Shown: positions 1 to 8,949 of the stretch, one piece after another | How the letters are laid out: the number at the start of each line of letters is the position of its first letter | Numbering within the stretch: the stretch's first letter is position 1 | Assembly: GCA_009692005.1 (NCBI GenBank) | Contig: SHZZ01000001.1 | Coordinates: 346,399 to 410,398, forward strand | Direction: 5' to 3' | Length of the DNA stretch: 64,000 nucleotides | DNA from: Gemmataceae bacterium | GTDB lineage: Bacteria; Planctomycetota; Planctomycetia; Gemmatales; Gemmataceae | Translations under genes and position numbers: made by a program | The notes under the pieces: model-generated | What the model was told of the DNA's origin: nothing | The model's database searches: none | Seen by the model: only the letters and a program-made list of their open reading frames with translations

Positions 1-361
1 GGTCTTGCGTTTCGTGGTGGTCGATTACGCAAATGGGAATCATTTGTGATTGAACCCAGCTTCCGAAATCCCCCAATTGATTCCAGGTTCCGGTGTCCAG
101 AATTAAAACTCCTTGGGGTGTTACGGCCGGGGGTCGTTGTGCATCAAAAGTCTGGAAAGTCTGTTGAGCCAGAAGGAAATCATACCGGCTGGAAGGAGGG
201 GTTGGAAAGCAGACATGACTTTCCTTTCCCAGTTGTTTCAGGAGTTCCGCCATGGCCAGGCAGGAGCCGATGGCATCGCCGTCTGGCCTGCCATGGGTGG
301 AAATCAGGATGGAAGATTTTCCATCCAGGAAACGCCTAAAGTGTTCAAAGTTAATGGTCAT
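1..361 (-). CDS. DHH-family phosphoesterase (NrnA-like), partial
   Basis: The frame runs off the left edge, so only the first 120 codons are present. ATG is at 361. The N-terminus has the DHH superfamily pattern: STHGRPDGDAIG at residues 21-32 carries the metal-binding DGD, a second acidic motif LDTG lies at 88-91, and IDHHE at 113-117 is the signature DHH. Known members (NrnA, RecJ relatives) are manganese-dependent and cleave nano-RNA or pAp; which activity applies here cannot be decided without the C-terminal DHHA1 domain. It lies 27 bases downstream of the copper ATPase gene on the same strand and may be co-transcribed with it. Confidence 0.85.
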   Translation of the reverse strand, partial: MTINFEHFRRFLDGKSSILISTHGRPDGDAIGSCLAMAELLKQLGKESHVCFPTPPSSRYDFLLAQQTFQTFDAQRPPAVTPQGVLILDTGTWNQLGDFGSWVQSQMIPICVIDHHETQD

Positions 362-388
362 AGTGTCAAAACCAGGCAGGTTAAAATA

Positions 389-2641
389 TTATTTTATGAA
401 TAAGCAGGGAGGATTTCCTAGTGAAACTTTCCCCAGTCGAAGGGAATTTAGCAAAACCGACAAGGAACTGCAGGTCATGGCCAACCCCGCAATCATTGGA
501 GAAAGGAACCCGCAGGCGGCCAGAGGCAAGGCAAAAATGTTATAAAAGAAAGCCAGGGCTAGGTTTTGCCAAATGGCCCTGGTGGTAAACCCCGCCAACG
601 CCCTGGCCTTGGCCAAGGCCATTAAATTCCCCTGCACCAGAGTAATGCCCGCTGTTTCCTTGGCCAAATCAGTGCCGGTACCCATGGCAATCGACACCCT
701 GGCTCGCGATAAAGCGGCGGCATCGTTGATGCCATCGCCGGCCATGGCAACAGGAATTTTTCCCCCTTCTGAATAATGATCCACCCACGCCGCTTTTTCC
801 TCGGGGGAAAGGCCAGCATGGCAACCGTCGAGACCAAGATCCTTGGCCACTTTTTTCCCTGCCGCTTCATTGTCCCCCGTGAGCATGATCAACCGCAGGT
901 TTTCTTTTTTGAGTAACCGAATGGCTTCAGGTGTCGATGGTTTTATCGGGTCGTGAAAAGTGAATAGGCCAATTAACCTGCCATCCATTCCCAGGTAAAC
1001 CTTGGAAGAGGGGTCTTGGTTTCCTTCCCAAGAGTTGAAATCAGCTGCCGTCACCCCTTCCTGAATAAGGAAATCCTTTCTTCCCATTACCAAATAACCC
1101 TGGTGAAAATTCCCCGAAACTCCTTGCCCGGGAAATTCCATGACTTGGCGAAATGGCGGGAGGGAAAATTGCTTTTCCTTGGCTGCGGAAAGCAACTCGC
1201 GGGAAAAAGGATGGCTGCTGTTTCCGCCCAGGCTTCCCGCCCAGGCGAGAATTTCTTCTTGGGAAAAATCTCCAAAGGAATGAGTATCCATTAACCGGGG
1301 TTTTCCCTCGGTCAATGTTCCGGTTTTATCAAACAAAATGGTTTTTACCTGACACAAGGCTTCCAGTTCCTCACCTCTGCGGACGAGGATTCCCAAAGCC
1401 GCGCCTCGTGTCAATCCGACGGAAATGGCCATGGGGGTCGCCAAACCCAGGGCGCAGGGGCAAGCGATAACAAGCACGGACAAGGAATTGATCAGGGATT
1501 CCGGCCAGGGTTTTTCAAGGACCCAATGCCAAATCAAAAAAGTCGTGGTCGCCAAAAGAATTACCGTTGGAACCATCCATCGGGAAATCACATCCACTTT
1601 ATTTTGGATGGGGAACCGAGTCCTTTGTGCTTCTTCCACCAACTGGAGGATTTTTTGAATCAAACATTCATTCCCCGGGGCCGTAGCTTTCACAAGCAAG
1701 GGTGAGGAAAGGTTGAGTGATCCCGCGAAAATCCTCGCTCCGGGTTTTATCTCCCGTGGAAAAGGTTCCCCTGTGATCAGTGATTCTTCCACGGTGGATT
1801 TTCCTTCCAGAACTAAACTGTCCAGGGGGAATTTCTCCCCGGCAAAAACGCGGATATAGTCACCCGCTTGAATTAATTCCACTGGGAGATCCTTTTCCTG
1901 CAAATCGGGAAGCACCAGGCGGGCTTGCCTGGGAATTTCGTGAACCAGATCGCGAAGCGCTGTGCCAGCTCTTTGCCTTAATTTGGCTTCCAGGTACTGC
2001 CCTGCAAGCATCACGACCACAATGCCCGCGGAAGATTCAAAATAAACATGGGTGCCAAAAACCGCGGGTGAAATCAGGGCGCCGATACTTAATGCATGCG
2101 AGGCGAGCACCCCCATTCCCACCAGCGTGAACATGTTCCATGGCCCGGGCCAAAGGGATTTAAAAAACAGCAGGAGAAAGGGGAACCCAAAGCCGGCGAC
2201 AATCACGGTGGAATCCAGGGCGGCAAACCAATGAAAATTGTGGAAACCAGGGATTACATGTTCCACCAACAACGGAATCCAGAGAAGGAAAGCAAAGGAC
2301 AGGGAAATTAATTTCCCATTGTAAATGCGGCTGGGTTCCTCTAGTCGAAAAGGGCCAACCCTTTCCAAGGGCATGCCGCAGCGGGGGCAATTTCCTGGTT
2401 TTTCTGCCTCAATTCCGGGGCACATGGGACAGGCAAAACGGTGCGTACTGCCAACCGGTATTGGGGCCTTTTTTAAGCGAGTGGCGCCCGGATCTGATAA
2501 GTAGTGTTCCGGGTTTGCCTGGAATTTTTCCTGGCAGGTGGGATGGCAGAAATAATAGGTTTTACCATTCCAATCCCACATTCCTTTGGCGTTATGTGGA
2601 ACGACCTCCATGCCACAAACCGGGTCGAGTAATTTGGCCAA
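389..2641 (-). CDS. Copper-translocating P1B-type ATPase with YHS and HMBD metal-binding domains
   Basis: The 750-residue protein opens with a YHS domain (residues 5-48, DPVCGM), then a heavy-metal-binding domain with two CxxC-type pairs (about 69-92), then the membrane region. Catalytic motifs are complete: TGEPFP at 290-295, the intramembrane CPC at 394-396, phosphorylated DKTGTLT at 438-444, SSHP at 475-478, MLTGDN at 586-591 and GDGIND at 635-640. By family it should export Cu(I), or silver, across the inner membrane. The start is TTG at 2641, preceded by a good GGAGGAA ribosome site; the next in-frame ATG would remove the YHS motif. The MerR/CueR regulator and CopZ chaperone often found nearby are absent. 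Confidence 0.93.
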   Translation of the reverse strand: MAKLLDPVCGMEVVPHNAKGMWDWNGKTYYFCHPTCQEKFQANPEHYLSDPGATRLKKAPIPVGSTHRFACPMCPGIEAEKPGNCPRCGMPLERVGPFRLEEPSRIYNGKLISLSFAFLLWIPLLVEHVIPGFHNFHWFAALDSTVIVAGFGFPFLLLFFKSLWPGPWNMFTLVGMGVLASHALSIGALISPAVFGTHVYFESSAGIVVVMLAGQYLEAKLRQRAGTALRDLVHEIPRQARLVLPDLQEKDLPVELIQAGDYIRVFAGEKFPLDSLVLEGKSTVEESLITGEPFPREIKPGARIFAGSLNLSSPLLVKATAPGNECLIQKILQLVEEAQRTRFPIQNKVDVISRWMVPTVILLATTTFLIWHWVLEKPWPESLINSLSVLVIACPCALGLATPMAISVGLTRGAALGILVRRGEELEALCQVKTILFDKTGTLTEGKPRLMDTHSFGDFSQEEILAWAGSLGGNSSHPFSRELLSAAKEKQFSLPPFRQVMEFPGQGVSGNFHQGYLVMGRKDFLIQEGVTAADFNSWEGNQDPSSKVYLGMDGRLIGLFTFHDPIKPSTPEAIRLLKKENLRLIMLTGDNEAAGKKVAKDLGLDGCHAGLSPEEKAAWVDHYSEGGKIPVAMAGDGINDAAALSRARVSIAMGTGTDLAKETAGITLVQGNLMALAKARALAGFTTRAIWQNLALAFFYNIFALPLAACGFLSPMIAGLAMTCSSLSVLLNSLRLGKVSLGNPPCLFIK

Positions 2642-2717
2642 ATTAGTTCCTCCATGTTAATTGCCTTAATCCTAGCATGGTTGGCGCCTTTCCCAAACGG
2701 GGGGGTAAGCCAGTGAA

Positions 2718-2747
2718 TTGACAGGCTTAACTCGGTGAGTGTGAAAT
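2718..2747 (+). promoter_or_regulatory. Candidate sigma-70 promoter
   Basis: TTGACA at 2718-2723, then 18 bases, then TGAAAT (4 of 6 to consensus) at 2742-2747. It would give a leader of roughly 125 bases before the secreted protein gene starting at 2879. The -35 is perfect but the -10 is weak, so this is tentative. Confidence 0.3.
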
Positions 2748-2878
2748 ACCGAGAGGAATGCCGTTTCTTTAACTTTTCTGGTTATTTTTCTTTTTTTTTA
2801 AAGTTATGCCCTGGAATAACCCGATTTTTCCTCAAGGGGATCTTGTGTTCCCTTTTCAAGGATTTCTCAGGAGTCTTC

Positions 2879-4600
2879 ATGTCCATTCATTCTTTTGGCC
2901 TGGCCTTGTTGTTGTCCGTCTTTCAGCAAGGGGCCAGTGAGGAGTGGCCATTGAACACGGGGAAATTTCAGATTCCCATCCGGGTGCAGAAGGAACGGGT
3001 AGCGGAGATAAAGGAATTGGTTCTGTATGTTTCCAGCGATCGGGGTAAAACCTGGGAAGTGTACTCCAAGGCAAAACCCAGTTTGGAGGCCTTCACTTTC
3101 ACGGCCAAGCAGGATGGAATCTACTGGTTCAGTGTCGCGGTGATTGACCAAAATGGCAGGCAGGAACCTGCTGATATCTACAAGGCAGCGGTCGGACAAA
3201 AGGTGCTAATCGATACCATACGACCGGAAGTTCAACTCAAAGGGGAAAGAAAAGGCGACGAGGTTCACCTGAAGTGGGGAATCCGGGAAAACAATTTGGA
3301 TCTGGATTCCATCAAGTTGGAATGCAAGGCCGGGAATGATGGGTCAGAAGAATGGGTCCCTATCGTAATTAAACCGGTCGCTGATGGCACCGGCTCTTTT
3401 AAGCAACCTGGTGGCGAGCACCTTACAATTCGTATGCAGGTGAAAGATTCAGCCGGGAATATGGGGCTGGCAGTGGAGGATGTCCTTTCGCAAAAACCTG
3501 TGGAGAATCTGGCAAGTTTCGGGGTTCCCAAGGCAACTTCCATTGTGGAATCACCTGGGCAAACTCCCCGGCCAAATATCCCGATTTCCATCCCAGAAAA
3601 ACTGGTTGATAAAAAAGAACCAACAACCTTCAATGTTCCTCCCTTGGGGAATAACATTGCCTCTAATTTAGTTCAGCCAATTCCAGGACCTGGCCAGGAT
3701 CCAATCCAAAAGGAGAAGCTGGACACTCAAATTAGTCCTCCGCCATTGACTAATGTTCCGGTGTTCCCTGCATCCAGGAATGCAACACCCCTGGATCCTT
3801 TTCAAACCCAGTTGACCTCACCCATTCCAACCAGCCCCGTAGTAAATTCCCTTCCCCCGGTTTTAGCATCTTCAGCCAATACTCCCCAAGGTCCGGAAAA
3901 TCAGGTCGTCACTCAGGCGGAACCTCGGCGAGCCTCCCCAACCATTCAGGTTGTGAATAAAAAATCGGTCCGTATCGATTTGGAAGTGGCCAAGTATGGA
4001 CCTTCCGGAATTGGCCTGGTCGAGGTTTATTCCACGGTGGATGAAGGTAATTCCTGGGTGTTGGCTCACTCAGAATCCCCGGTTATTTCAGCTTCACCGG
4101 AAGGTAAAAGTATTCGTTGTGGTGTTTATGTTCCCATACCCCAAGAAGGTGTGGCGGTCGGCTATTTTGTCATAGTAAAAAGCAAGGCCGGGTTGGGAAA
4201 ATCCCCGCCACAAAAAGGGGATGCTCCCAACATCCGTGTGGAGTTGGACACAACCCCGGCGGAAGCAGTGCTATATAGTCCACAACCCAAGGTGGGGCAG
4301 AGCAACGCCCTGGTTCTTTCTTGGAAAGCGGTCGATAAAAATATTGGCCCCGATCCCGTGCTTTTAGAATGGAGCGAAAAGAGAGATGGTCCCTGGAATC
4401 TGATTGGTGAAGGCAACCTGCCAAATACAGGGAATTTTACCTGGATCCTTTCACCGGCCGTCCCTCACAAGGTGTTTTTAAAGTTAACGGTTCGCGACAT
4501 TGCCGGCAATGTCGCCGTGGCGCAAACTCCCGAGCCCTTGCTTTTGGATTTGCAAATACCTGAGGTGAATGTGCTAGGAATTTCCCCATCCGGAAGGTAA
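2879..4600 (+). CDS. Secreted protein of unknown function with Ig-like domains
   Basis: I do not recognise a named family. The chosen ATG at 2879 follows a CAGGAG site and gives a 573-residue protein with a short hydrophobic N-terminus (FGLALLLSVF), so export is likely; the frame is open further upstream but that part has no good start. Two beta-rich regions (about 25-205 and 345-570) contain phrases such as SSDRGKTWEVY, DSAGNMGL and RDIAGNVAV, typical of Ig/fibronectin-like modules that describe 'signed' vectors in planctomycete surface proteins. They are separated by a proline- and asparagine-rich low-complexity linker. The next gene starts 81 bases downstream on the same strand. The role is unknown. 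Confidence 0.75.
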   Translation: MSIHSFGLALLLSVFQQGASEEWPLNTGKFQIPIRVQKERVAEIKELVLYVSSDRGKTWEVYSKAKPSLEAFTFTAKQDGIYWFSVAVIDQNGRQEPADIYKAAVGQKVLIDTIRPEVQLKGERKGDEVHLKWGIRENNLDLDSIKLECKAGNDGSEEWVPIVIKPVADGTGSFKQPGGEHLTIRMQVKDSAGNMGLAVEDVLSQKPVENLASFGVPKATSIVESPGQTPRPNIPISIPEKLVDKKEPTTFNVPPLGNNIASNLVQPIPGPGQDPIQKEKLDTQISPPPLTNVPVFPASRNATPLDPFQTQLTSPIPTSPVVNSLPPVLASSANTPQGPENQVVTQAEPRRASPTIQVVNKKSVRIDLEVAKYGPSGIGLVEVYSTVDEGNSWVLAHSESPVISASPEGKSIRCGVYVPIPQEGVAVGYFVIVKSKAGLGKSPPQKGDAPNIRVELDTTPAEAVLYSPQPKVGQSNALVLSWKAVDKNIGPDPVLLEWSEKRDGPWNLIGEGNLPNTGNFTWILSPAVPHKVFLKLTVRDIAGNVAVAQTPEPLLLDLQIPEVNVLGISPSGR

Positions 4601-4681
4601 ATCTCGGTCCAAGGGTAGATTTCAAAATGCTTTGGCAATATATTTGGGTGTTGTTGTTGGAGAACCAATTTAGGGTGGCAA

Positions 4682-5563
4682 GTGAACGAATTCACCCAGG
4701 TATTGAATGTCGCAGGTTCCAAGGGAACCAGTTTCAAGGGCCCATCTTTGATTTGGATTTATCCAATTGGGCCGGGCATGGGTTCGCGCTTTTTCCTGAA
4801 TCAGCCCATGATAGTTTTGGGCCGGGAGGCTGGGTGTGATATTGTTTTGGATCACGAATCGATTTCCCGTCGTCATGTTCGCATCGATAAGGAAAAAAGT
4901 GGGCCGTTGACTGCCTCGGACCTGTCCAGCACCAACGGTTCCTTTGTCAATGATAAGCCTGCCAATTCCACTCCCCTCAATAACGGGGACTATTTGCGTG
5001 TAGGTGCCTGCCTCTTCCGCTTTCTCGGTGAGGGGAATGTTGAAGCGGATTACCACGAAGTAATTTACAACCTGACCATCCTCGATCCACTGACCGGCTG
5101 CGGGAACAAGCGTTATTTTCATGAAACTTTGGAAAAGGAAGTGGCCCGGTCCAACCGCTACAAAAGGCCATTGTCCTTGGTAATTGCTGACCTTGATCAT
5201 TTCAAAAAGGTTAACGACAGCATGGGGCACCTCACTGGGGACGCCACGCTGAAATCCTTTGCCCTTCTCGCCCGGAATTGCATTCGAAGTGAAGAGGTTT
5301 TGTGCCGTTTTGGCGGCGAGGAATTTGCCATTATTTGTCCTGAAACCACGATGGAAAATGCCCTGGTAGTGGCGGAGCGAATTCGCACCCGGTTGGCAGT
5401 TTACACCATGGAGCATGGCGGCAACAAGTTTTCTCAGACGGCTAGTTTTGGAGTGGCTTCAATGATTGGCAATCCCCCTTTTACCGCGGATCAATTGATC
5501 CAGGCCGCTGATCAGAAACTTTACCTGGCCAAAAACAGTGGCCGAAACAAAACTATGGGATGA
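4682..5563 (+). CDS. FHA domain - GGDEF domain protein (putative diguanylate cyclase)
   Basis: An N-terminal FHA phosphothreonine-binding domain (about 25-115; GRE, SRRHV and SSTNGSFVN are its hallmarks) is joined to a C-terminal GGDEF domain (about 130-293) whose active-site loop reads GGEEF at 211-215, a sequence seen in active cyclases. It should make cyclic-di-GMP from two GTP. The usual inhibitory I-site RxxD before the loop is RSEE (202-205), so product inhibition may be reduced. No transmembrane segment is visible, so it is probably cytosolic and gated by binding a phosphorylated partner. Start GTG at 4682. Its 3' end overlaps the convergent gene by 11 bases. Confidence 0.88.
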   Translation: MNEFTQVLNVAGSKGTSFKGPSLIWIYPIGPGMGSRFFLNQPMIVLGREAGCDIVLDHESISRRHVRIDKEKSGPLTASDLSSTNGSFVNDKPANSTPLNNGDYLRVGACLFRFLGEGNVEADYHEVIYNLTILDPLTGCGNKRYFHETLEKEVARSNRYKRPLSLVIADLDHFKKVNDSMGHLTGDATLKSFALLARNCIRSEEVLCRFGGEEFAIICPETTMENALVVAERIRTRLAVYTMEHGGNKFSQTASFGVASMIGNPPFTADQLIQAADQKLYLAKNSGRNKTMG

Positions 5564-5921
5564 TGCCTTGGTGTGGCGGAGCTGGAGCAAAAGTGCCTAA
5601 CCAATGCTTTTCACCTGTACGGTCTAATTGCATAACTCCCAGGAGTTTTTTCCCTTGAAGGTTTATTACCATGTAATCTTCCTCCCGGTCGGCGAAGGCA
5701 AAATCTCCAAAGTCCATGCGTGAAACTTGTCCCCGGCCACCAGACACTGGCCCTTCATAATCAAGGTAGAGTTGGCGGTGATTGCCAATTTGTTCCGCAA
5801 AAAAGGGCTTTTGCCCGGGAAACGAGGACAACCTAAAGGTTAATAAGGTGTCTCCATCTTCCAGCATAAAGTCGAAGTGGGGGAAGGGATCATCGTGGCT
5901 GAGGAGGACAAAGCGGGACAT
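5553..5921 (-). CDS. Small LigD-type 3'-phosphoesterase-like protein
   Basis: The 122-residue protein resembles the phosphoesterase (PE) module found at the N-terminus of the NHEJ ligase LigD: SHDDPFPHFDFMLE near residues 8-21 matches the motif holding a catalytic histidine and the D-F-x-L-E strand, and YLDYEGPVSGGRG near 71-83 matches the YxxFEGxIPxGxYG strand. It stands alone, with no ligase or polymerase domain and no Ku gene nearby. LigD PE domains trim 3' phosphates or ribonucleotides; whether this short form is active is unknown. It converges with the FHA-GGDEF gene. Confidence 0.7.
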   Translation of the reverse strand: MSRFVLLSHDDPFPHFDFMLEDGDTLLTFRLSSFPGQKPFFAEQIGNHRQLYLDYEGPVSGGRGQVSRMDFGDFAFADREEDYMVINLQGKKLLGVMQLDRTGEKHWLGTFAPAPPHQGIIP

Positions 5922-6020
5922 GGGAAACCCATAAAAAAAGCAAAGAATGGGGTTAAGGGTAATTGCAATCAGGTGATTGAAGCTGTAAATTAATCTATGA
6001 CTTCTGCCTGACCCAAGCCA

Positions 6021-6093
6021 TCGAGGTAGCGGCTAGGCAGCTGTTCGCGTCGAATGGCTGTTTTGCGCTGGGAGCTGCTACCTCGAAGTTTTT
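6021..6093 (+). promoter_or_regulatory. Long RNA hairpin immediately upstream of an RNA methyltransferase gene
   Basis: Arms 6021-6034 and 6073-6086 pair over 14 positions (ten perfect Watson-Crick pairs at the base, one G-U further in). Inside, 6037-6047 and 6051-6061 pair over 11 positions with some G-U, closed by a three-base loop. Five T residues (6089-6093) follow directly and the ATG of the next gene is at 6095, so there is no room for a normal Shine-Dalgarno site. It could be an attenuator/terminator or a translational control element. No known riboswitch is recognised. Confidence 0.55.
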
Positions 6094-6094
6094 C

Positions 6095-7237
6095 ATGTCA
6101 ACCAACTCTTCCTTTTCTCTTTTCGCCACCTGCCCAAAAGGCACCGAAAAGGTTTTGCTTCAAGACCTGCTCGCCCTCGGCATCACCCCGGGCCGGGAGG
6201 ATATTGCCGGGATTGCTTTTGAAGGCGGGTTTCGTGAAATCTACTTGACCAATTTGTGCCTGCGAAGCGCCATCCGCGTCCTTCGGGTTTTGGTCGAGGG
6301 CGATGCCTCCAACGAACAGGCGCTGTATGACCTGGCTTTCTCCATCCCTTGGCAAAATATTTTTTCCCTCGAACAGACCTTCATGGTTGATTCCAATGTC
6401 CGGGACTCCAACTTGACCCACAGTCAGTTCGTCTCGCAAAAAATCAAGGATGCCATTTGCGACCAGTTCAAACAAAATGTCGGGGCGCGTCCCTCGGTTG
6501 ACAAGGAACATCCACATATCAAGATTAATTTTCACCTGAGTTGTAACCATGGCATCATTAGCCTGGACAGCTCCGGAGAATCGTTGCACAAGCGGGGATA
6601 CCGTCCGAAGCAATGGAAGGCGCCTCTGAATGAAGCTCTGGCCGCCTCGATCATCAAGCTTGCCGAGTGGAAACCGCCCGAACCCTTCTGGGACCCCATG
6701 TGCGGTTCCGGCACAATCCCTGTCGAGGCTGCCATGATTTCCATGGCCCGCCCTCCCGGGTTAACTCGAAAATATTTTGGCTTTCAAGGCTGGCGTGATT
6801 TTGATCAAAGCCTTTATTACTCCCTGCGCGATTCTCTCCGCCAGCAGATGGTTCGCGTTCCCGAAACCTGGATTCGCGGGTCCGATCAGCGGGGAGATTC
6901 CATGTTCGCTTCCCGTGAAAATGCCCGCGCTGCAGGCATCGGACACGCAGTCGAGTTTTGTAAAGAAGCCTTTTCTTCTATTCGACCGCCTGCAAACCTA
7001 CCTCCAGGTTTAATGATCTTGAACCCGCCCTATGGTGTCCGTCTGGGCACCAATTCCGAAGTCGTGCAAATACATCGGGAAATTGGCCAAATCGCTCGCC
7101 AGTATTTTCCTGGTTGGAGATGGGCTGTGCTCACCGGTTTTCCCCATGCCCAGCATGAGTTGAAAGTAGAGCCCAAGCAGGTCTTTCGCCTGTGGAATGG
7201 CCCAATTCCCTGCAAGTTGATTGTTTTTCAATCCTGA
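6095..7237 (+). CDS. THUMP-type class I SAM-dependent RNA methyltransferase (YpsC / RlmL N-half family)
   Basis: A 380-residue protein with an N-terminal ferredoxin-like/THUMP region (FATCPKGTEKVL at the start is typical) and a C-terminal Rossmann methyltransferase. WDPMCGSGTIPVEAA (about residues 203-217) is the SAM-binding motif and NPPYGVRLG (about 310) the N/G-methylation catalytic motif. Homologues methylate a guanine N2 in 23S rRNA (RlmL m2G2445) or an unassigned target (YpsC), so the exact base here is inference. The ATG at 6095 lacks a ribosome site and sits just behind a large hairpin. The 3' end overlaps the convergent DUF488 gene by 10 bases. Confidence 0.87.
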   Translation: MSTNSSFSLFATCPKGTEKVLLQDLLALGITPGREDIAGIAFEGGFREIYLTNLCLRSAIRVLRVLVEGDASNEQALYDLAFSIPWQNIFSLEQTFMVDSNVRDSNLTHSQFVSQKIKDAICDQFKQNVGARPSVDKEHPHIKINFHLSCNHGIISLDSSGESLHKRGYRPKQWKAPLNEALAASIIKLAEWKPPEPFWDPMCGSGTIPVEAAMISMARPPGLTRKYFGFQGWRDFDQSLYYSLRDSLRQQMVRVPETWIRGSDQRGDSMFASRENARAAGIGHAVEFCKEAFSSIRPPANLPPGLMILNPPYGVRLGTNSEVVQIHREIGQIARQYFPGWRWAVLTGFPHAQHELKVEPKQVFRLWNGPIPCKLIVFQS

Positions 7238-7839
7238 TTATTGTCTGAGCGGATATACGCGTGTTTTTTCGCCAGAACCCGAAAGGCGTCCTCCTGGATT
7301 TGGCTTTCCAATTTCCCAGGGAACAGATTTGGCGTCTGGGGAATTTTTAATATTTTCGACAAAGCCAGAACCCTGTTGTTGAATTCCCTTACCCTTTCCA
7401 AATGCCCCCCCCTGCGGATGTGAATCAGATCCACACCTGCTTCTTCCATCGCGGGGCCAATCATTAAGCCGCGATGGCACTGCGATGGGTCTTCTTCGGC
7501 GCACATTAAAACGGCATTTCTCGTCTTAGCCTGATCCAAAAATCTTTGTAGCCCTTGCAAAAATCCCGTGGTCTTTCGAGTTTTCCAATAGTCCACCCTC
7601 CCTTCGGAATCGTAACACTTGGAATCCAAAGGACGCCCTCCCAGAGAATCGCCAAAGAAAAGGTAATCGGGAGAATTGTTTTGCAAATGCCCTTCGAGCA
7701 CGGGCCGGTTGAATTGTGGATTTCTTTGGCTGTATGGATTGCTGCGGACATCCACAACTAAATCAACCTGATGGATTTTCAAAAGATCCAGGAATGCTTC
7801 TAAAGCGAGATTGGAATGGCCAACGGAATAGGCAGCCAT
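7228..7839 (-). CDS. DUF488 family protein
   Basis: A 203-residue DUF488 protein: YSVGHSN near the start, DVRSNPYSQ near 35-43 and the C-terminal cysteine motif LMCAEEDPSQCHR are family hallmarks. The function of DUF488 is not established; the conserved Asp/Arg and paired cysteines suggest an enzyme or metal-binding role. ATG 7839 (AAGGGAAA just upstream) is preferred over the ATG at 7923 because the longer version adds unconserved residues and overlaps the upstream gene. It follows the methyltransferase gene by 49 bases on the same strand. Confidence 0.85.
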   Translation of the reverse strand: MAAYSVGHSNLALEAFLDLLKIHQVDLVVDVRSNPYSQRNPQFNRPVLEGHLQNNSPDYLFFGDSLGGRPLDSKCYDSEGRVDYWKTRKTTGFLQGLQRFLDQAKTRNAVLMCAEEDPSQCHRGLMIGPAMEEAGVDLIHIRRGGHLERVREFNNRVLALSKILKIPQTPNLFPGKLESQIQEDAFRVLAKKHAYIRSDNNQD

Positions 7840-7888
7840 GGTTTCCCTTACCAGGAATCGAAAAACCAGTTGTTGGGATTTTAGGGAA

Positions 7889-8929
7889 TCAGGCGGCCAA
7901 GGCGGGGTGGACCGCTGCTGCAAGCGGTTTCAACCCTTTGAATAGGAGGTATTTCCCGACTAACCGTTGAATCAGAGGTATGGGGATCCAGCGGAAAAGT
8001 GGTGGCAGGTCGTTTCGTCGTAAGTGCCTTTTATGAATTCGGTAATCCAGGAAACCCTTGAAGAGGTTTTTCAAATCCGCACCGGAATAGGTTGTCGATT
8101 CTGCATGCCTTGGTTTTCCAAGTGCAGGGAAAATCGTCCGGAGAAGGGAATTCAGGTCATAGCGAGCGGGCAAAAGAGCCAGCACCTTGCCTCCCGGTTT
8201 TAGAACCCGGGTAATCTCCGCAATCAACGATTCCGCATCCATGCCAAAGGAGTTCAAATCGTTGAGTACAGCAATATCAAAAAAATTGTTGGAGTAGGGA
8301 ATGTTGCCGTTGGCCAGTTTTCCACAAGGCGAACTCAGTCCGCGGTAATCAAAATTTTGCAAAAGCAAGTGGTCGGGGTTGTTGTTGGGAGTGACCAGGG
8401 AGACCTGGGAGCCTTGAGTTGCATACTGGATCCAATCGGTCCCCAGGCCGGTGCCCAACCCAAGAACTTGTTCGCCGCCGTGCTTGTCAAATTCCATTAA
8501 TTGCGGCACCCAGTTGCCGTGGTGCCCGTAGCGCAGCCGTTCCGCCAGGCCGTACCATTCCTGGGATTGAGCCATGGGAAGGGTGTAATTTTTTCCAGGC
8601 TTTCGGAGTGCTTCCTTCCAGAAGAGTTTCAAGGAGACAGCGTGAGGATCGCCCGCCGTCAGGGAAGGCAGGCCTTGAATGTTCGCCAGGGATGAATTCC
8701 CTGCCGAGTTGAAGTTCCGTTCTGGGAATTTCAAAATATCCACAAAGGTCCCCGGGGTTGAGAATCGATCAACACGGATAAAAGGAAAAGGGAAGCAAAC
8801 TGTCAAGACGAGATTCCAGGATTGGAAGGTTAGGGTGGCTGGACTGACGGGGGCGTAAACATAATGCTGGAAAGGTTTCAATTTGTTGGTAATTTGAATA
8901 CCATCGTAAGGGACTGTGGTTATTTTCAT
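7889..8929 (-). CDS. Class I SAM-dependent methyltransferase (type 11-like)
   Basis: The core from about residue 118 is a Rossmann methyltransferase: VLGLGTGLGTDWIQYA is motif I (glycine-rich SAM loop), DIAVLNDLNSFG corresponds to motif IV and ITRVLKPGGKVLALLPA to the strand after it. Planctomycetes have many such proteins with unknown acceptors, probably small molecules or sugars/lipids. The first 90 or so residues look little conserved, and with the ATG at 8929 only 20 bases separate it from the divergent Tat protein gene, so the true start may lie further in. The C-terminal basic/hydrophobic stretch is common in this group. Confidence 0.78.
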   Translation of the reverse strand: MKITTVPYDGIQITNKLKPFQHYVYAPVSPATLTFQSWNLVLTVCFPFPFIRVDRFSTPGTFVDILKFPERNFNSAGNSSLANIQGLPSLTAGDPHAVSLKLFWKEALRKPGKNYTLPMAQSQEWYGLAERLRYGHHGNWVPQLMEFDKHGGEQVLGLGTGLGTDWIQYATQGSQVSLVTPNNNPDHLLLQNFDYRGLSSPCGKLANGNIPYSNNFFDIAVLNDLNSFGMDAESLIAEITRVLKPGGKVLALLPARYDLNSLLRTIFPALGKPRHAESTTYSGADLKNLFKGFLDYRIHKRHLRRNDLPPLFRWIPIPLIQRLVGKYLLFKGLKPLAAAVHPALAA

Positions 8930-8949
8930 TTGCGATTTTAGGGGAATCC

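Noticed and set aside
4670..5416. Minus-strand open frame of 248 codons
   Set aside because: Antisense to the FHA-GGDEF gene, whose two domains are unmistakable.
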